Shown here: piece by piece, positions 18,610-26,582 of the stretch
How positions within the stretch are numbered: the first letter of the stretch is position 1
How the letters are laid out: each line of letters begins with the position of its first letter
Assembly: GCA_029834535.1 (NCBI GenBank)
Contig: JAQMWT010000659.1
Coordinates: 1-50,704, forward strand
Source: Chrysophaeum taylorii
Lineage: Eukaryota > Sar > Pelagophyceae > Pelagomonadales > Pelagomonadaceae
Direction of reading: 5' to 3'
Length of the DNA: 50,704 bases
Position numbers and translations under genes: made by a program
Notes under the pieces: generated by a model
The model's database searches: none
Told to the model about the DNA's origin: nothing
Seen by the model: the letters and a program-made list of their open reading frames with translations, nothing else

Positions 18610-20691
18610 ATGGCTGTTGCGTGGCGCAGAGGGACCGAGGTGGTGGTGGTGGGGGAGGCCGCGGGCGAATGGAAGATGAGCCGGCTTTCGTGCGGGAAAG
18701 ACAGCGCGGAGACGTGCTTGGTCGTGGAACGGCTGGTGTCGTGCGTGGAGGAGGTCGAGGAGGCGCGGTCGAAGGCCCGCAGCCCCAAGGCGTTGGCCGG
18801 CGCCGTGGTGCGGGCGAGCGCAAAGTGCCGAGAGGTTTTGGTGGCGAGCGAGCAGCAGATGGTGTGGGAGCTGAGCGAGATCGGGCTGCTCGACGCGGCC
18901 GAGCGGCGGCGCGCGCGGCTGGTCCGGTGGCTGCGCGCGTTCGGCGTCGACGCGGCGACCGAGGACGACGAGTACTCGAGGTTTCTGGCGCACTTTCGGC
19001 AGCTCGCGGGGGCGCGGCGGGCCGCCGAGGGCTGGCGCGCCGAGGAGACCGAAGAGGCCTCGCCGTTCTGGCAGCTTGTTTACCGGCTGTTATGCCGCGG
19101 GCGGACGCGCGAGGCCGCGACGATATTATCGACGCACTCGACGGCTTCGCGGCTCGAGGAGTCGTGGGCGCCGCTGTTGGGGGTGTTGCGCGACATGCCG
19201 CAGGCCCCCCTGGAGGAGGAGGAGGTGTCGTCGCGGGCCTACGACGACGCGTGGCGTCGGTGGAAGCGGCGCGTCGCGAGGGTGCGCGCGGCGTCGGAGC
19301 GCGGCGACGCTCGGCTCGTCTCGGCGGTGCCGCCCGCGCGCGCGGCCCTCGCCCTCCTCGACGAGGGCCGCCTCTGCTGCGAGGAGCTCGCCGAGGACTC
19401 GGAGGCCGTGCTCCTCGCGCAGCTCCTCTACGACTCCCGCGACGTGGGTATTCTCGTGCGCGAAGCGCTCTCGCGGCGGACGACGGCGCCCGTCGCGGCC
19501 GCGCGCCGCGAACTCGCGCGCGCCGTCCTCGTCAACGCCAACGCCGCGGCCGCCGCCAAGGTCCTCTACGAGCTCGGCTCGGACGTGTCGTGCGTCGCGT
19601 GCGCGGCCGTCTTCGCGCGGTTGTGCGCTCTGGCGGGATCGTTCGACGTCCCGACGCGACCTCGCGACGACCGCGACGCCGGAACCCGCCTCGCCGACGA
19701 ACTCTTCCTCGACCTCGCCGACCGCGTCGAGTTCGTCCAGAATTACGAGCCGGGGGCCTGGCGCCTCGCGGCCCGCTGCCTTTCCCTCGTCGGCGCCGAT
19801 CCCTGCGCGGTCCTCCGCCGCGCGCGGCCCCGCTCGGACGCCGACGCGATCGGCGTCGCCCGAGCCTGCCTCGGCCAAAGCATGAAACTCGAGGCGCGCG
19901 CGGCCCTCGCGTCGCGCGGCACCTTCTACGCTTCGCGCGACGACGACGAGACGGCCGCGACCTGGTTCGCGCGGGCCGACCTCGCCGGCGGGGACCGCGT
20001 CGCCTCCGACGCTAATTTCGAGCGCCTCTGCGCCTCGGTTTCCGACGACGTCTTTCGCCGCAAAAACAGAATCGCCCTCGATCGCGCGCGCCGCGTCGTC
20101 GCCGGCTTCCAGCGCGTCTTGCACGAGGAGACTCCGCCCGACGATTTTTTCGCCGCCTCGGAGGCCGACTTCCTCGTTCGCTACGTCCGCCTCCTCGACG
20201 CCGGCGAGACCCGTCGCGTCCGGGACGCCGTCGCCGCCCTCGTCGACGTTTTTCTCGACCACCCGCCCCCGCGCCGCCACTTCTTTTCCCACCTCCTCGT
20301 CATCGCTCGCGACCTCCTCGTTCTCTCCGCAGAGAAGGAGGAGGTTTCCTCCTCCTCCTCCAATGATCGGCCGCTCTTCTCGTCCAAGGCCGTCCTCGGC
20401 ATCCTGCACCGCCTCTTCGAGTGCGAGCGCGCCGCGCTCCGAGCCGAGTACGAACCGCCCCTCGACCCCCCCCACCTCCGCGACCTCCGCCACCGCCTCG
20501 CGCGCGCCCTCGCCGACGCCTTCAAGGCCGAAAACCGCCGCCACCATCCAATTACCTCCTCTAAGCCCGCGCCTAGAGCCGCCGAAAAGCACGAACCGAA
20601 GAGTACCGAGGAGAAGAAGCCATTCACGCGGTCTGCCGCGGACCTCCTCGCCGACCCCGACCTCGACCCCGCGCGCTTCCCGCCCATGTAG
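18610..20691 (+). CDS. NUP85: Nucleoporin NUP85 (outer-ring Y-complex scaffold)
   Basis: 693 residues, almost wholly helical, with the arrangement of Nup85. Residues about 151-177 (SPFWQLVYRLLCRGRTREAA then ILSTHS) match the family block in which a Trp precedes a helix ending in RG and a short loss-of-register turn. Around 455-480 ATWFARADLAG fits the mid-domain. Residues about 519-555 (DFLVRYVRLLDAGETRRVRD, then FLDHPPPRRHFFSHLL) match the C-terminal block FL-x-x-Y followed by APxxFW-type helix. The end LRDLRHRLARALADAF matches the last helix of the family. Known role: forms part of the Nup107-160 coat of the nuclear pore. Serine-run insertion at about 583-588. ATG at 18610, preceded by stops. 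Assignment by pattern, not by search. Confidence 0.72.
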   Translation: MAVAWRRGTEVVVVGEAAGEWKMSRLSCGKDSAETCLVVERLVSCVEEVEEARSKARSPKALAGAVVRASAKCREVLVASEQQMVWELSEIGLLDAAERRRARLVRWLRAFGVDAATEDDEYSRFLAHFRQLAGARRAAEGWRAEETEEASPFWQLVYRLLCRGRTREAATILSTHSTASRLEESWAPLLGVLRDMPQAPLEEEEVSSRAYDDAWRRWKRRVARVRAASERGDARLVSAVPPARAALALLDEGRLCCEELAEDSEAVLLAQLLYDSRDVGILVREALSRRTTAPVAAARRELARAVLVNANAAAAAKVLYELGSDVSCVACAAVFARLCALAGSFDVPTRPRDDRDAGTRLADELFLDLADRVEFVQNYEPGAWRLAARCLSLVGADPCAVLRRARPRSDADAIGVARACLGQSMKLEARAALASRGTFYASRDDDETAATWFARADLAGGDRVASDANFERLCASVSDDVFRRKNRIALDRARRVVAGFQRVLHEETPPDDFFAASEADFLVRYVRLLDAGETRRVRDAVAALVDVFLDHPPPRRHFFSHLLVIARDLLVLSAEKEEVSSSSSNDRPLFSSKAVLGILHRLFECERAALRAEYEPPLDPPHLRDLRHRLARALADAFKAENRRHHPITSSKPAPRAAEKHEPKSTEEKKPFTRSAADLLADPDLDPARFPPM

Positions 20692-21366
20692 AGCTACTGA
20701 TCAACAAATCCGCTCGTCGTAGTAGGAGTAAATTTTAGGGAGGAGAGGAGAGGAAAGGAGAGGAGAGGAAAGGGACTGAAAGGGGAGGAAATACCCCTCC
20801 TCTCTCTTCGTCTCTCTCGCTCCGGAAAAGAGAGAGAGAGAGAGAAAGAAAGAACGAAATCGCGGCGTGCCGCAGGCGCCACCGCCCGACGCGCGTGGGT
20901 CTCCCGCACTGGGGAAAGAAAGAAAGCAAGCAAGCACGCGGGGATCGGATCGAGGGGCGCGGGCTCCTGGAAGTGGTACTCGTCGTCGTCAAGGCGGGTG
21001 TCGTCGCGATCATCATCATCAGAAGCAGCAGAAAATGTGTCGACGACGACGACGACGACGACCACCACCAAGGCGGCGTGGGGTGAAGGTTTCGTCGCAT
21101 CACGGTCAACGACGCGCGACGGAAAACGACGAGGACGACGGCGACGACGTTGGCGGAGGACAAGAGGCGGATGTTAGTTTGTTCGTTTCGATGGAATGGG
21201 TGGTGATTGATTGGATAGCCTCCGAGGCGATGAGGAGGTCGCGGCTCGTCATGGGCTCGACGTGATAAGCGTGGTGATGATAGAGTCGTCGTTATTGGTG
21301 CGCGCGCGTCATACAGGTATGGAACTAAAAAGGGTTCGCCTCGTCGCGTCCTTGGGGAGACGTAGA
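20692..21366. other. Intergenic with purine-strand repeats
   Basis: 675 bp between convergent genes with no supported CDS. Purine-rich tracts: GGAGAGGAGAGGAAA-type repetition at 20735-20790, (GA)n at 20828-20845, GAAA units at 20914-20930, (ACG)n at 21042-21060. ORFs over these tracts are repeat artefacts. Confidence 0.65.
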
Positions 21367-22149
21367 TTACTTGTGGGGGCTCTTCTTCTTCAATAGCCGC
21401 CTATCGTTGAGATTTTCGGCGAGTTTTCGCCGGCTGAGGGAGTGGTTTTTGGTACCGTTGGCGGTCTCGTCGGCCAGGACCCAATCTTCGGTGACCGAGG
21501 CCTCGCCGAGCGCCTCCTCCTCGAACTGGACGAGTTCTCGACGAAATTTTCCCGCGGGGGAGATGGTGTGCTTGGTGATGTCCGACAAGGCCTCGATCGC
21601 CTCGAGAAGCTTGTGGTTTTGGTACTTGATCATGTACCCGAGGACGGTGAGTACCGCCCATTCAGATCTCGCGAATCCAGCCTTGGAGTGAATGAAGACG
21701 ACCCCGCCCTCGGAGATGGATTCGTTGATGAAATCGGACGCGGCGTGCAGTGGCCTCAAGCAGTCCCCCGTCACGTCCACGGTGTGATGTTCGAAGGTTT
21801 CCGAGTTGGTCGTCGCGTCCCCCAGAGTCGACAACACCCCCGTCACGCCCTTCTCCAACAGCGCCGCCTCCAGGGACGCGCCCATCCGCGTCCCCGACAC
21901 GGCCGACACCCACAGTCCCTCGCAGATCTGGGCGATCGCCCCCGAACAGTCAAAATTACTTCGCGTCTCTTCCTCGACGCCTGCGGTCGCCTCCTGGGCC
22001 GTTTGCTGCCCGCTGTTCTTCTCCTTGCGCCTCGAGTTTGCCCGTCCACCCCGACGTTTCGCAACAGACTTCTTCTTCTCATCGGCGGGCTCCTGCGGCC
22101 CCTTCAGCTCCGTTTCCCGTGGCATCACGCACGCCTCGGCTGCCGCCAT
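21367..22149 (-). CDS. Dual-specificity phosphatase-like protein with Cys-to-Ser in the active-site loop (pseudophosphatase)
   Basis: 260 residues, ATG at 22149. After a basic Lys/Arg N-terminus (possible nuclear or nucleolar signal, RRGGRANSRRKEK) the DUSP fold begins near residue 70: ICEGLWVSAVSG, KGVTGVLSTL, HHTVDVTGD, FINESISEGGVVFI, then the signature loop HSKAGFARS (154-162) and EWAVLTVLGYMIKYQ, LLEAIEALSD, ISPAGKF. In active DUSPs the loop is HC-x5-RS; here the nucleophile codon is TCC (Ser155, bases 21685-21687), while Arg161 and Ser162 are kept. A Ser in this place generally abolishes catalysis yet allows phospho-residue binding, as argued for STYX-like proteins. So a phospho-binding adaptor is likely. 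The fold call is strong; the partner is unknown. Confidence 0.85.
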   Translation of the reverse strand: MAAAEACVMPRETELKGPQEPADEKKKSVAKRRGGRANSRRKEKNSGQQTAQEATAGVEEETRSNFDCSGAIAQICEGLWVSAVSGTRMGASLEAALLEKGVTGVLSTLGDATTNSETFEHHTVDVTGDCLRPLHAASDFINESISEGGVVFIHSKAGFARSEWAVLTVLGYMIKYQNHKLLEAIEALSDITKHTISPAGKFRRELVQFEEEALGEASVTEDWVLADETANGTKNHSLSRRKLAENLNDRRLLKKKSPHK

Positions 22150-22537
22150 CCTCCTATTCTATTGTTATCGCGCCTCTCCGACAGTGCGTCGTCTCTTGTG
22201 TCGTGTCGAGTCGTATCGTATCGTATCGGGGGGATGCCCAGTATGTATGCGCTGGAAGCCTCGAGAGAGTTCTCGAGATCGATTCAACAAAACAATAGTG
22301 TCCGTCCGTTGAAACGGTTCACGCACGACCCGACCAAGATTTCTTCTTCTTCTTCTCTTAGGCCGGCCCCCCGGGTCCCTGGGGGGACGCAACTCGAAGA
22401 AAAAAAAAGAACGATGATGACGGCAAGAAGAAAAGGAGGCTGGAAAGAAGAAAAGAGACGGACGGAAGGCGGCGGAAATATGCGCAAACAAGCAGGCAGG
22501 CAGAGGCAGGCAAGCAAGTGATCTTCTTGAGATATTA
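22150..22537. other. Intergenic
   Basis: 388 bp upstream of the phosphatase-like gene and downstream of the TVP38-like gene. TCGTATCGTATCG at 22210-22228 and a (TTC)n run at 22341-22356 are the only visible patterns. Confidence 0.55.
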
Positions 22538-23536
22538 TCACTTGTCATAGAAGTCGTCACGGCCCTCGACGCTGCGGGTCTCCTCGAGAACCGAGGTGGC
22601 GATGTCGGTAACCTTGGAGGCGAGCGCGATGCCCGCCGCCAAAAAGCCAGCGTAGGCGTACCACGGAAAGGGGGCGTCGCCGCCGACGGCCGAGGTCTGG
22701 AAGATGGATGCGACCTCCCCGCCGTAGACGTAGAGGGCCGTCCCCGGGGCAAAGCCGAGGAGAGTCGCTGCCAGGTAAGGCCCGAACTCGACGGCCGTGA
22801 GGCCGTAGAAGTAGTTTGAGAGGGCAAAGGGGAATATGGGCGAGAGACGGAGCAAGAGAATGATCTTGAAACCCTCGCGCTCGACGGCGCGGTCGATAGC
22901 GCGGAATTGCGGCGATTCCGCCGCCACGGATTCGACCCAGCCGCGGAGCAAGAACCGCCCGACGAGGAAGGAGATGGCCGCGGCAACGGTCGCGGCACAC
23001 AACACCACCGCCGTACCCTGGACAGCTCCGAAGAGGTACCCGGCGCTCGCGGTCAGCGGGACGGCGGGCAGGGCGAGGACCTCGGCGACGACGTAGACGA
23101 GGCCAAAATACGCGTAACCCAGGGGCCCGAGATCGGCGACGCGCGTGGTCACGTCCGTCATGAGAGACCCAACGTCGAGGGACCCCCGCCACGCGCTCGC
23201 GACGACCGAGAGCTCGTCGGTCCACTGGTTCGACAACACCGCTGCCGCGATGAGCAGCGTCGCGGCCGCCGTCGCAAACACCAATCGAGGCTCGGGCAGC
23301 CACTCGGGCGTTGCTATCTCGGCGGCGGCAGGATCTAGCTCGTCGACGCGCAGACTGCTGCGGCGCTCCTCGAGGTCGCGCTGCAACGAAGGCAACGGTG
23401 CGTGGCGTCGTCGTCGTCCCAGGACATTCTTCGACCCTGAGCGGCTGGTGGCGATGGTGGTGACCACCGACGTGAACCCCGCCGCGCCGGGGGGCGCGGT
23501 TAGGAAGGCAACGACCAGCACCACACCCCACTTCAT
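22538..23536 (-). CDS. TVP38/TMEM64 (DedA/VTT superfamily) membrane protein with plastid-type leader
   Basis: 332 residues from ATG 23536; the frame upstream continues only through a GTG, so ATG 23536 is used. The leader MKWGVVLVVAFLTAPPGAAG followed by FTS is a signal peptide with Phe after the predicted cleavage, as for secondary plastids. The VTT (SNARE-associated) domain shows its two re-entrant blocks: ALPAVPLTASAGYLFG with GAVQGTAVVL and the FLVGRFLLR helix, then LLLRLSPIFPFALSNYFYGL and GFAPGTALYVYGG. Family members are thought to scramble or move lipids across membranes (DedA, TMEM41B) and some act in plastids; function here is inferred from the family. The short C-terminal tail is charged (EGRDDFYDK). 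Confidence 0.85.
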   Translation of the reverse strand: MKWGVVLVVAFLTAPPGAAGFTSVVTTIATSRSGSKNVLGRRRRHAPLPSLQRDLEERRSSLRVDELDPAAAEIATPEWLPEPRLVFATAAATLLIAAAVLSNQWTDELSVVASAWRGSLDVGSLMTDVTTRVADLGPLGYAYFGLVYVVAEVLALPAVPLTASAGYLFGAVQGTAVVLCAATVAAAISFLVGRFLLRGWVESVAAESPQFRAIDRAVEREGFKIILLLRLSPIFPFALSNYFYGLTAVEFGPYLAATLLGFAPGTALYVYGGEVASIFQTSAVGGDAPFPWYAYAGFLAAGIALASKVTDIATSVLEETRSVEGRDDFYDK

Positions 23537-24089
23537 CGCAGGAACACCACCATGGGGCCTGCCTCCTTCTTCCAGAAGAAGATCGCGCCTCAGCAGACAG
23601 CTGGCGGACGGCGTTCGTGCGTGGCCGGTGTTGAATCCTACCACGCTCTGGGTTTGGGAGGGTAGACGATCCGATCCGATCCGATCCGTTCCGTTCGTTC
23701 GTTCGTTCCCAGGAATACTCTGTTAATTCGTCCCAACAGAATCGCTAAACGGATTGTCGACCAGCCCTTCTTTAATAATAACAAGTGCAGGCCAGTAAGT
23801 TCACCTATCTCTAACCCCAGTAAGTTCACCTGGTCCCAGTAAGTTTCATATAAGTTCACCTGGTCAGTAAGTTCACCTAGCTCACACCAACTCCTTTGAG
23901 CTCGTCGCTCTCGCCTCCGCCAATCTAAGCTGCGTTGATCCGCACGCGCCGCCAACCTTTGACTTTACTCTAAAAACCCTTTACTCTAAAAACCCCAGTA
24001 TGTTCACCTGGTCCCAGTTTCACCTGGTCACTCAGCTCACCTAGTCCCAATCTCCAACCCCAGCAAGTTCACCTGGTCCCAGTAAGTTC

Positions 24090-24690
24090 ACCTACAGTGC
24101 GCGTGTAGACGCCGTGAGGGGGCTTATCGGTACTGCGCAGCACGTGTGGGGTAGGGTGGAGTCGTCGACCCAGATGAGTATATCCTCGGGGATGCCGATC
24201 GACAGAGAGCCACGTAGAGCTGGACGTGGCAGAAGACGGGCTTGGGAAAGAGGACGCCGACCTCGCGGGGCGTCTGGCCCTGGCTCTTGTTGATCGTTTG
24301 GCGTAGGCGGGCCTTAAGCGATACACGTTGGAGGAGCCTCGGTGACAACAACACGATCGATCATGTATCTGGTACCGTTGCAGTGGCCGTGCGACGGGTC
24401 GAGGTTGCGAAGACATTAAGCTCGCGCTCAAAGTCAGCATGTTGTTGGTTGTCAGGGAGTTGAAAACTCTACTGTAAAGAGCGAGGCGTCGTCTTCCGAC
24501 CCAGCCTAGTCAGCCGAAAAGAACTCCGACGCCTCGTCTCCGGGAAAAAAAGGCCGCGGTCATGCGCGCGTTGTCAGCATCGACAACATCGTTTCGACGG
24601 GGCGTGAGAATGGCGCGCTGAAAGAGCCGCCGCGGGTCGTGGAAATAGTCTGCGAGGTCGCCGTAGACGGCTTGGAGGATCACTGTCTGG
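24090..24690 (-). pseudogene. Pif1-type (Helitron) helicase C-terminal remnant
   Basis: On the minus strand one frame reads RLRQTINKSQGQTPREVGVL then PVFCHVQLYVALCRSASPRI. This is the last conserved block of Pif1/Helitron helicases, in which INKSQGQT and QLYVALSR are hallmarks. The upstream block (RAILTPRN..V equivalent, about 24580-24640) lies in a different frame, and Cys replaces Ser in VALCR. So the gene is broken by frameshifts and truncated. No Rep domain is seen. Confidence 0.75.
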
Positions 24691-24769
24691 CTCTCGCGCC
24701 TACCTGATCCTTACTCTCGCGCCTACCTGATCCTTACCCTAAATCGAGGGACAAACAAAACGTAACGAG

Positions 24770-26122
24770 TTGCACCGTTGGCACCACCTCCTCGCATCCG
24801 GTTGCCGTCTGGGGCGGGCACTCGAGACTGCGTGGGACGGACTTCGGGCTGATCTCCGTACCACGCTGGCTTCCCACGGCGGCGCTGGTTCCGGCGACCC
24901 CGCCAACGTTCATCTCGTCGACGGTCCTCTCTCCCACGAATTCGTCTCCATGGGCGTCCTCGTCGACCCCACCATCTCGACACCCGTGCTCATACCCCAA
25001 CTCCAGCGTGCTCTAACCTCCCAGCGCGAGACAGCTCGGGCCACTGCACTCCAGCGCCTTGCGGCCACCCTTCCCATCACCGAAGCACTTCGAGTAGCGG
25101 CGTCCTCATGGGATCGCTTCTCGACCACGTTCATCAGCTCGTGGCCCAGCTCTGGCCTTCAAATCCCCAACCGCTGCTGGGCTGAGATGTGTGCCCAGTA
25201 CTTTGGCTACCCCTCTCCAGCTTGTTTGGGCCTCGTGGGCACTCGCATTCTGGGCACTGACGTCGTTCTCGACGCTCACGGCAAGGTGCTTCTCACGCAG
25301 GCCAACCTTGTCAACCGCGGAGGAGCGCGGACCACCTGGCATGACGGCCAGCTCGACTGCGTCCACGGCAGCGTCAAAGAGGCCGGCATCCCAGCCCTGT
25401 CCGAGGTTTTCGGCATCTTTGCTGACGTCGTCGCCCCTACCATTCGCACGCGCCTCTACGGCCGGTACCGAGGCAATCTCGCCCGACGTCAAGTCGTCCC
25501 AGACATCCTCACCACGCTCGACAACAAGGAGCAACTCTACGACATCAAAACCCTCGCTTGGGGTTCGTTGTACACCGCCCACGCCCTCCATCCCTCCCAC
25601 CCGTCGCCTGTCGATCGGCGCGCAGCGCAAGTCCACTCCGAATACCTCGCTCACGCCCGCGGCATCGACGCCATCATCCCCCAGCCGGGTACAGCACCAC
25701 CGCCTGGCTTCTTGGGCCCTGTCGAACAGCGGCTACGTAGCTACGGCACCGTCGCCGGCCTCGTCTTTGGTGCCTTCGGTGAGGCCAGCGCGGCGTGCCA
25801 CGCTCTCGCCCAAACATGCGCAGAGCGCATCGCTGCGCGAACCTGGGTGACAAGCGGCTGCGCCAACTTCACAGAGGCAAAGGCGGCCCAAACTCGCCGC
25901 ATCTACCGTGAGTGGGGGATCGCCAACGCATTAGGCCGGGCTCGCTGTGCCCTCACCGCCCTCACCCATGTCGCCGCCTCGGGGAACCCCGCCCAGGCCG
26001 CCCGATCCCAGCAGGACGTCACCCTTCGTCGCACATACGTCCGGCGGCAGCATGCGTACGACCTACGGGCGGGGCCCGTCCTCTCTTCGCCTGCCCCACG
26101 CCTCGGCGATGACCCCGACTAG
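24770..26122 (+). CDS. Transposon-type protein with PD-(D/E)XK nuclease-like motif (5' truncated)
   Basis: 450 open codons; the frame is open to 24770 with only a TTG, and the first ATG is at 24950, so the 5' end was probably lost at the junction with the Helitron-like sequence. Around 25499-25549 the protein reads VPDILTTLDNKEQLYDIKTL: a Pro-Asp, a 12-residue gap and Asp-Ile-Lys, the core of PD-(D/E)XK restriction-like nucleases. After it come conserved-looking helices: RRAAQVHSEYLAHARGID, YGTVAGLVFGAFGEAS, RRIYREWGIANALGRARCAL, and RRTYVRRQHAYDLR. A decayed relative sits at 37.7-38.2 kb, so this is a repeated element. It could be the C-terminal part of a retrotransposon polyprotein or a separate transposon protein; no reverse transcriptase is in the window. 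Confidence 0.6.
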   Translation: MHRWHHLLASGCRLGRALETAWDGLRADLRTTLASHGGAGSGDPANVHLVDGPLSHEFVSMGVLVDPTISTPVLIPQLQRALTSQRETARATALQRLAATLPITEALRVAASSWDRFSTTFISSWPSSGLQIPNRCWAEMCAQYFGYPSPACLGLVGTRILGTDVVLDAHGKVLLTQANLVNRGGARTTWHDGQLDCVHGSVKEAGIPALSEVFGIFADVVAPTIRTRLYGRYRGNLARRQVVPDILTTLDNKEQLYDIKTLAWGSLYTAHALHPSHPSPVDRRAAQVHSEYLAHARGIDAIIPQPGTAPPPGFLGPVEQRLRSYGTVAGLVFGAFGEASAACHALAQTCAERIAARTWVTSGCANFTEAKAAQTRRIYREWGIANALGRARCALTALTHVAASGNPAQAARSQQDVTLRRTYVRRQHAYDLRAGPVLSSPAPRLGDDPD

Positions 26123-26124
26123 GT

Positions 26125-26513
26125 CCCGCGTACTTATCTCCGCCCGTCAGGCACATCCCTCATACCCCACAAACCCACCCACATCCTTCATGCTCCCCAC
26201 ACACACCCCCCCCTCTTACCAGTCGACATTTAAAGACAAACAAACAAACGCGTACTTGGTCCCGCGTACTTATCTCTGCCCGTCAGGCACATCTTTCATA
26301 CCCCACAAACCCACCCACATCCTTCATGCTCCCCACACACACCCCCCCCTCTTAGCAGTCGACATTTAAAGACAAACCCACCCACATCCTTCATGCTCCC
26401 CACACACACCCCCCCCTCTTAGCAGTCGACATTTAAAGACAAACAAACAAACAAACAGACAGACAAACACACACACCCCCCCCTCTTAGCAGTCGACATT
26501 TAAAGACAAACAA
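26125..26513. repeat. Ladder of progressively 5'-truncated repeats
   Basis: Four units each end in CAGTCGACATTTAAAGACAA (ends near 26240, 26376, 26444 and 26512). The first two start at TCCCGCGTACTTATCT, the third starts later at CCCACCCACATCCTTCATGC, the fourth later still at CACACACACCCCCCCCTC. Units thus shorten from the left while the right end stays fixed. They directly follow the stop codon of the nuclease-like ORF. Confidence 0.85.
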
Positions 26514-26582
26514 ACATCTGTCGATTAGTAGTTAAGATAAAGAAGCGCTCAGAGCAAGGTGGTGCGGTCCGTTTTTTGTTGT

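Larger units (their letters stand above)
23779..26539 (-). mobile_element. Helitron/Pif1-helicase-derived repeat, copy 1, interrupted by a nested nuclease-ORF segment
   Basis: The left part (23779-about 24750) is nearly the same as 32061-about 33065, and the right end (CATCTGTCGATTAGTAGTTA, 26515-26534) matches 33103-33122. Both copies begin at TAACAAGTGCAGGCCAGTAA. Inside: a cluster of CAGTAAGTTCACCTGGTCCC motifs, a frameshifted helicase remnant (minus strand), and twice CTCTCGCGCCTACCTGATCC. In copy 2 the two ends are joined by only ~40 bp of GACAAAC-type sequence; here they are separated by about 1.75 kb holding an ORF and its own repeats. True transposon termini and a target duplication could not be fixed. 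Confidence 0.7.

Noticed and set aside
19126..20592. 488-codon minus-strand frame
   Set aside because: Antisense shadow of NUP85, Glu/Gly/Arg/Val-rich.
20694..21163. Minus-strand ORFs with Val and Ser runs
   Set aside because: Products of (GAC)n and purine repeats, no coding character outside them.
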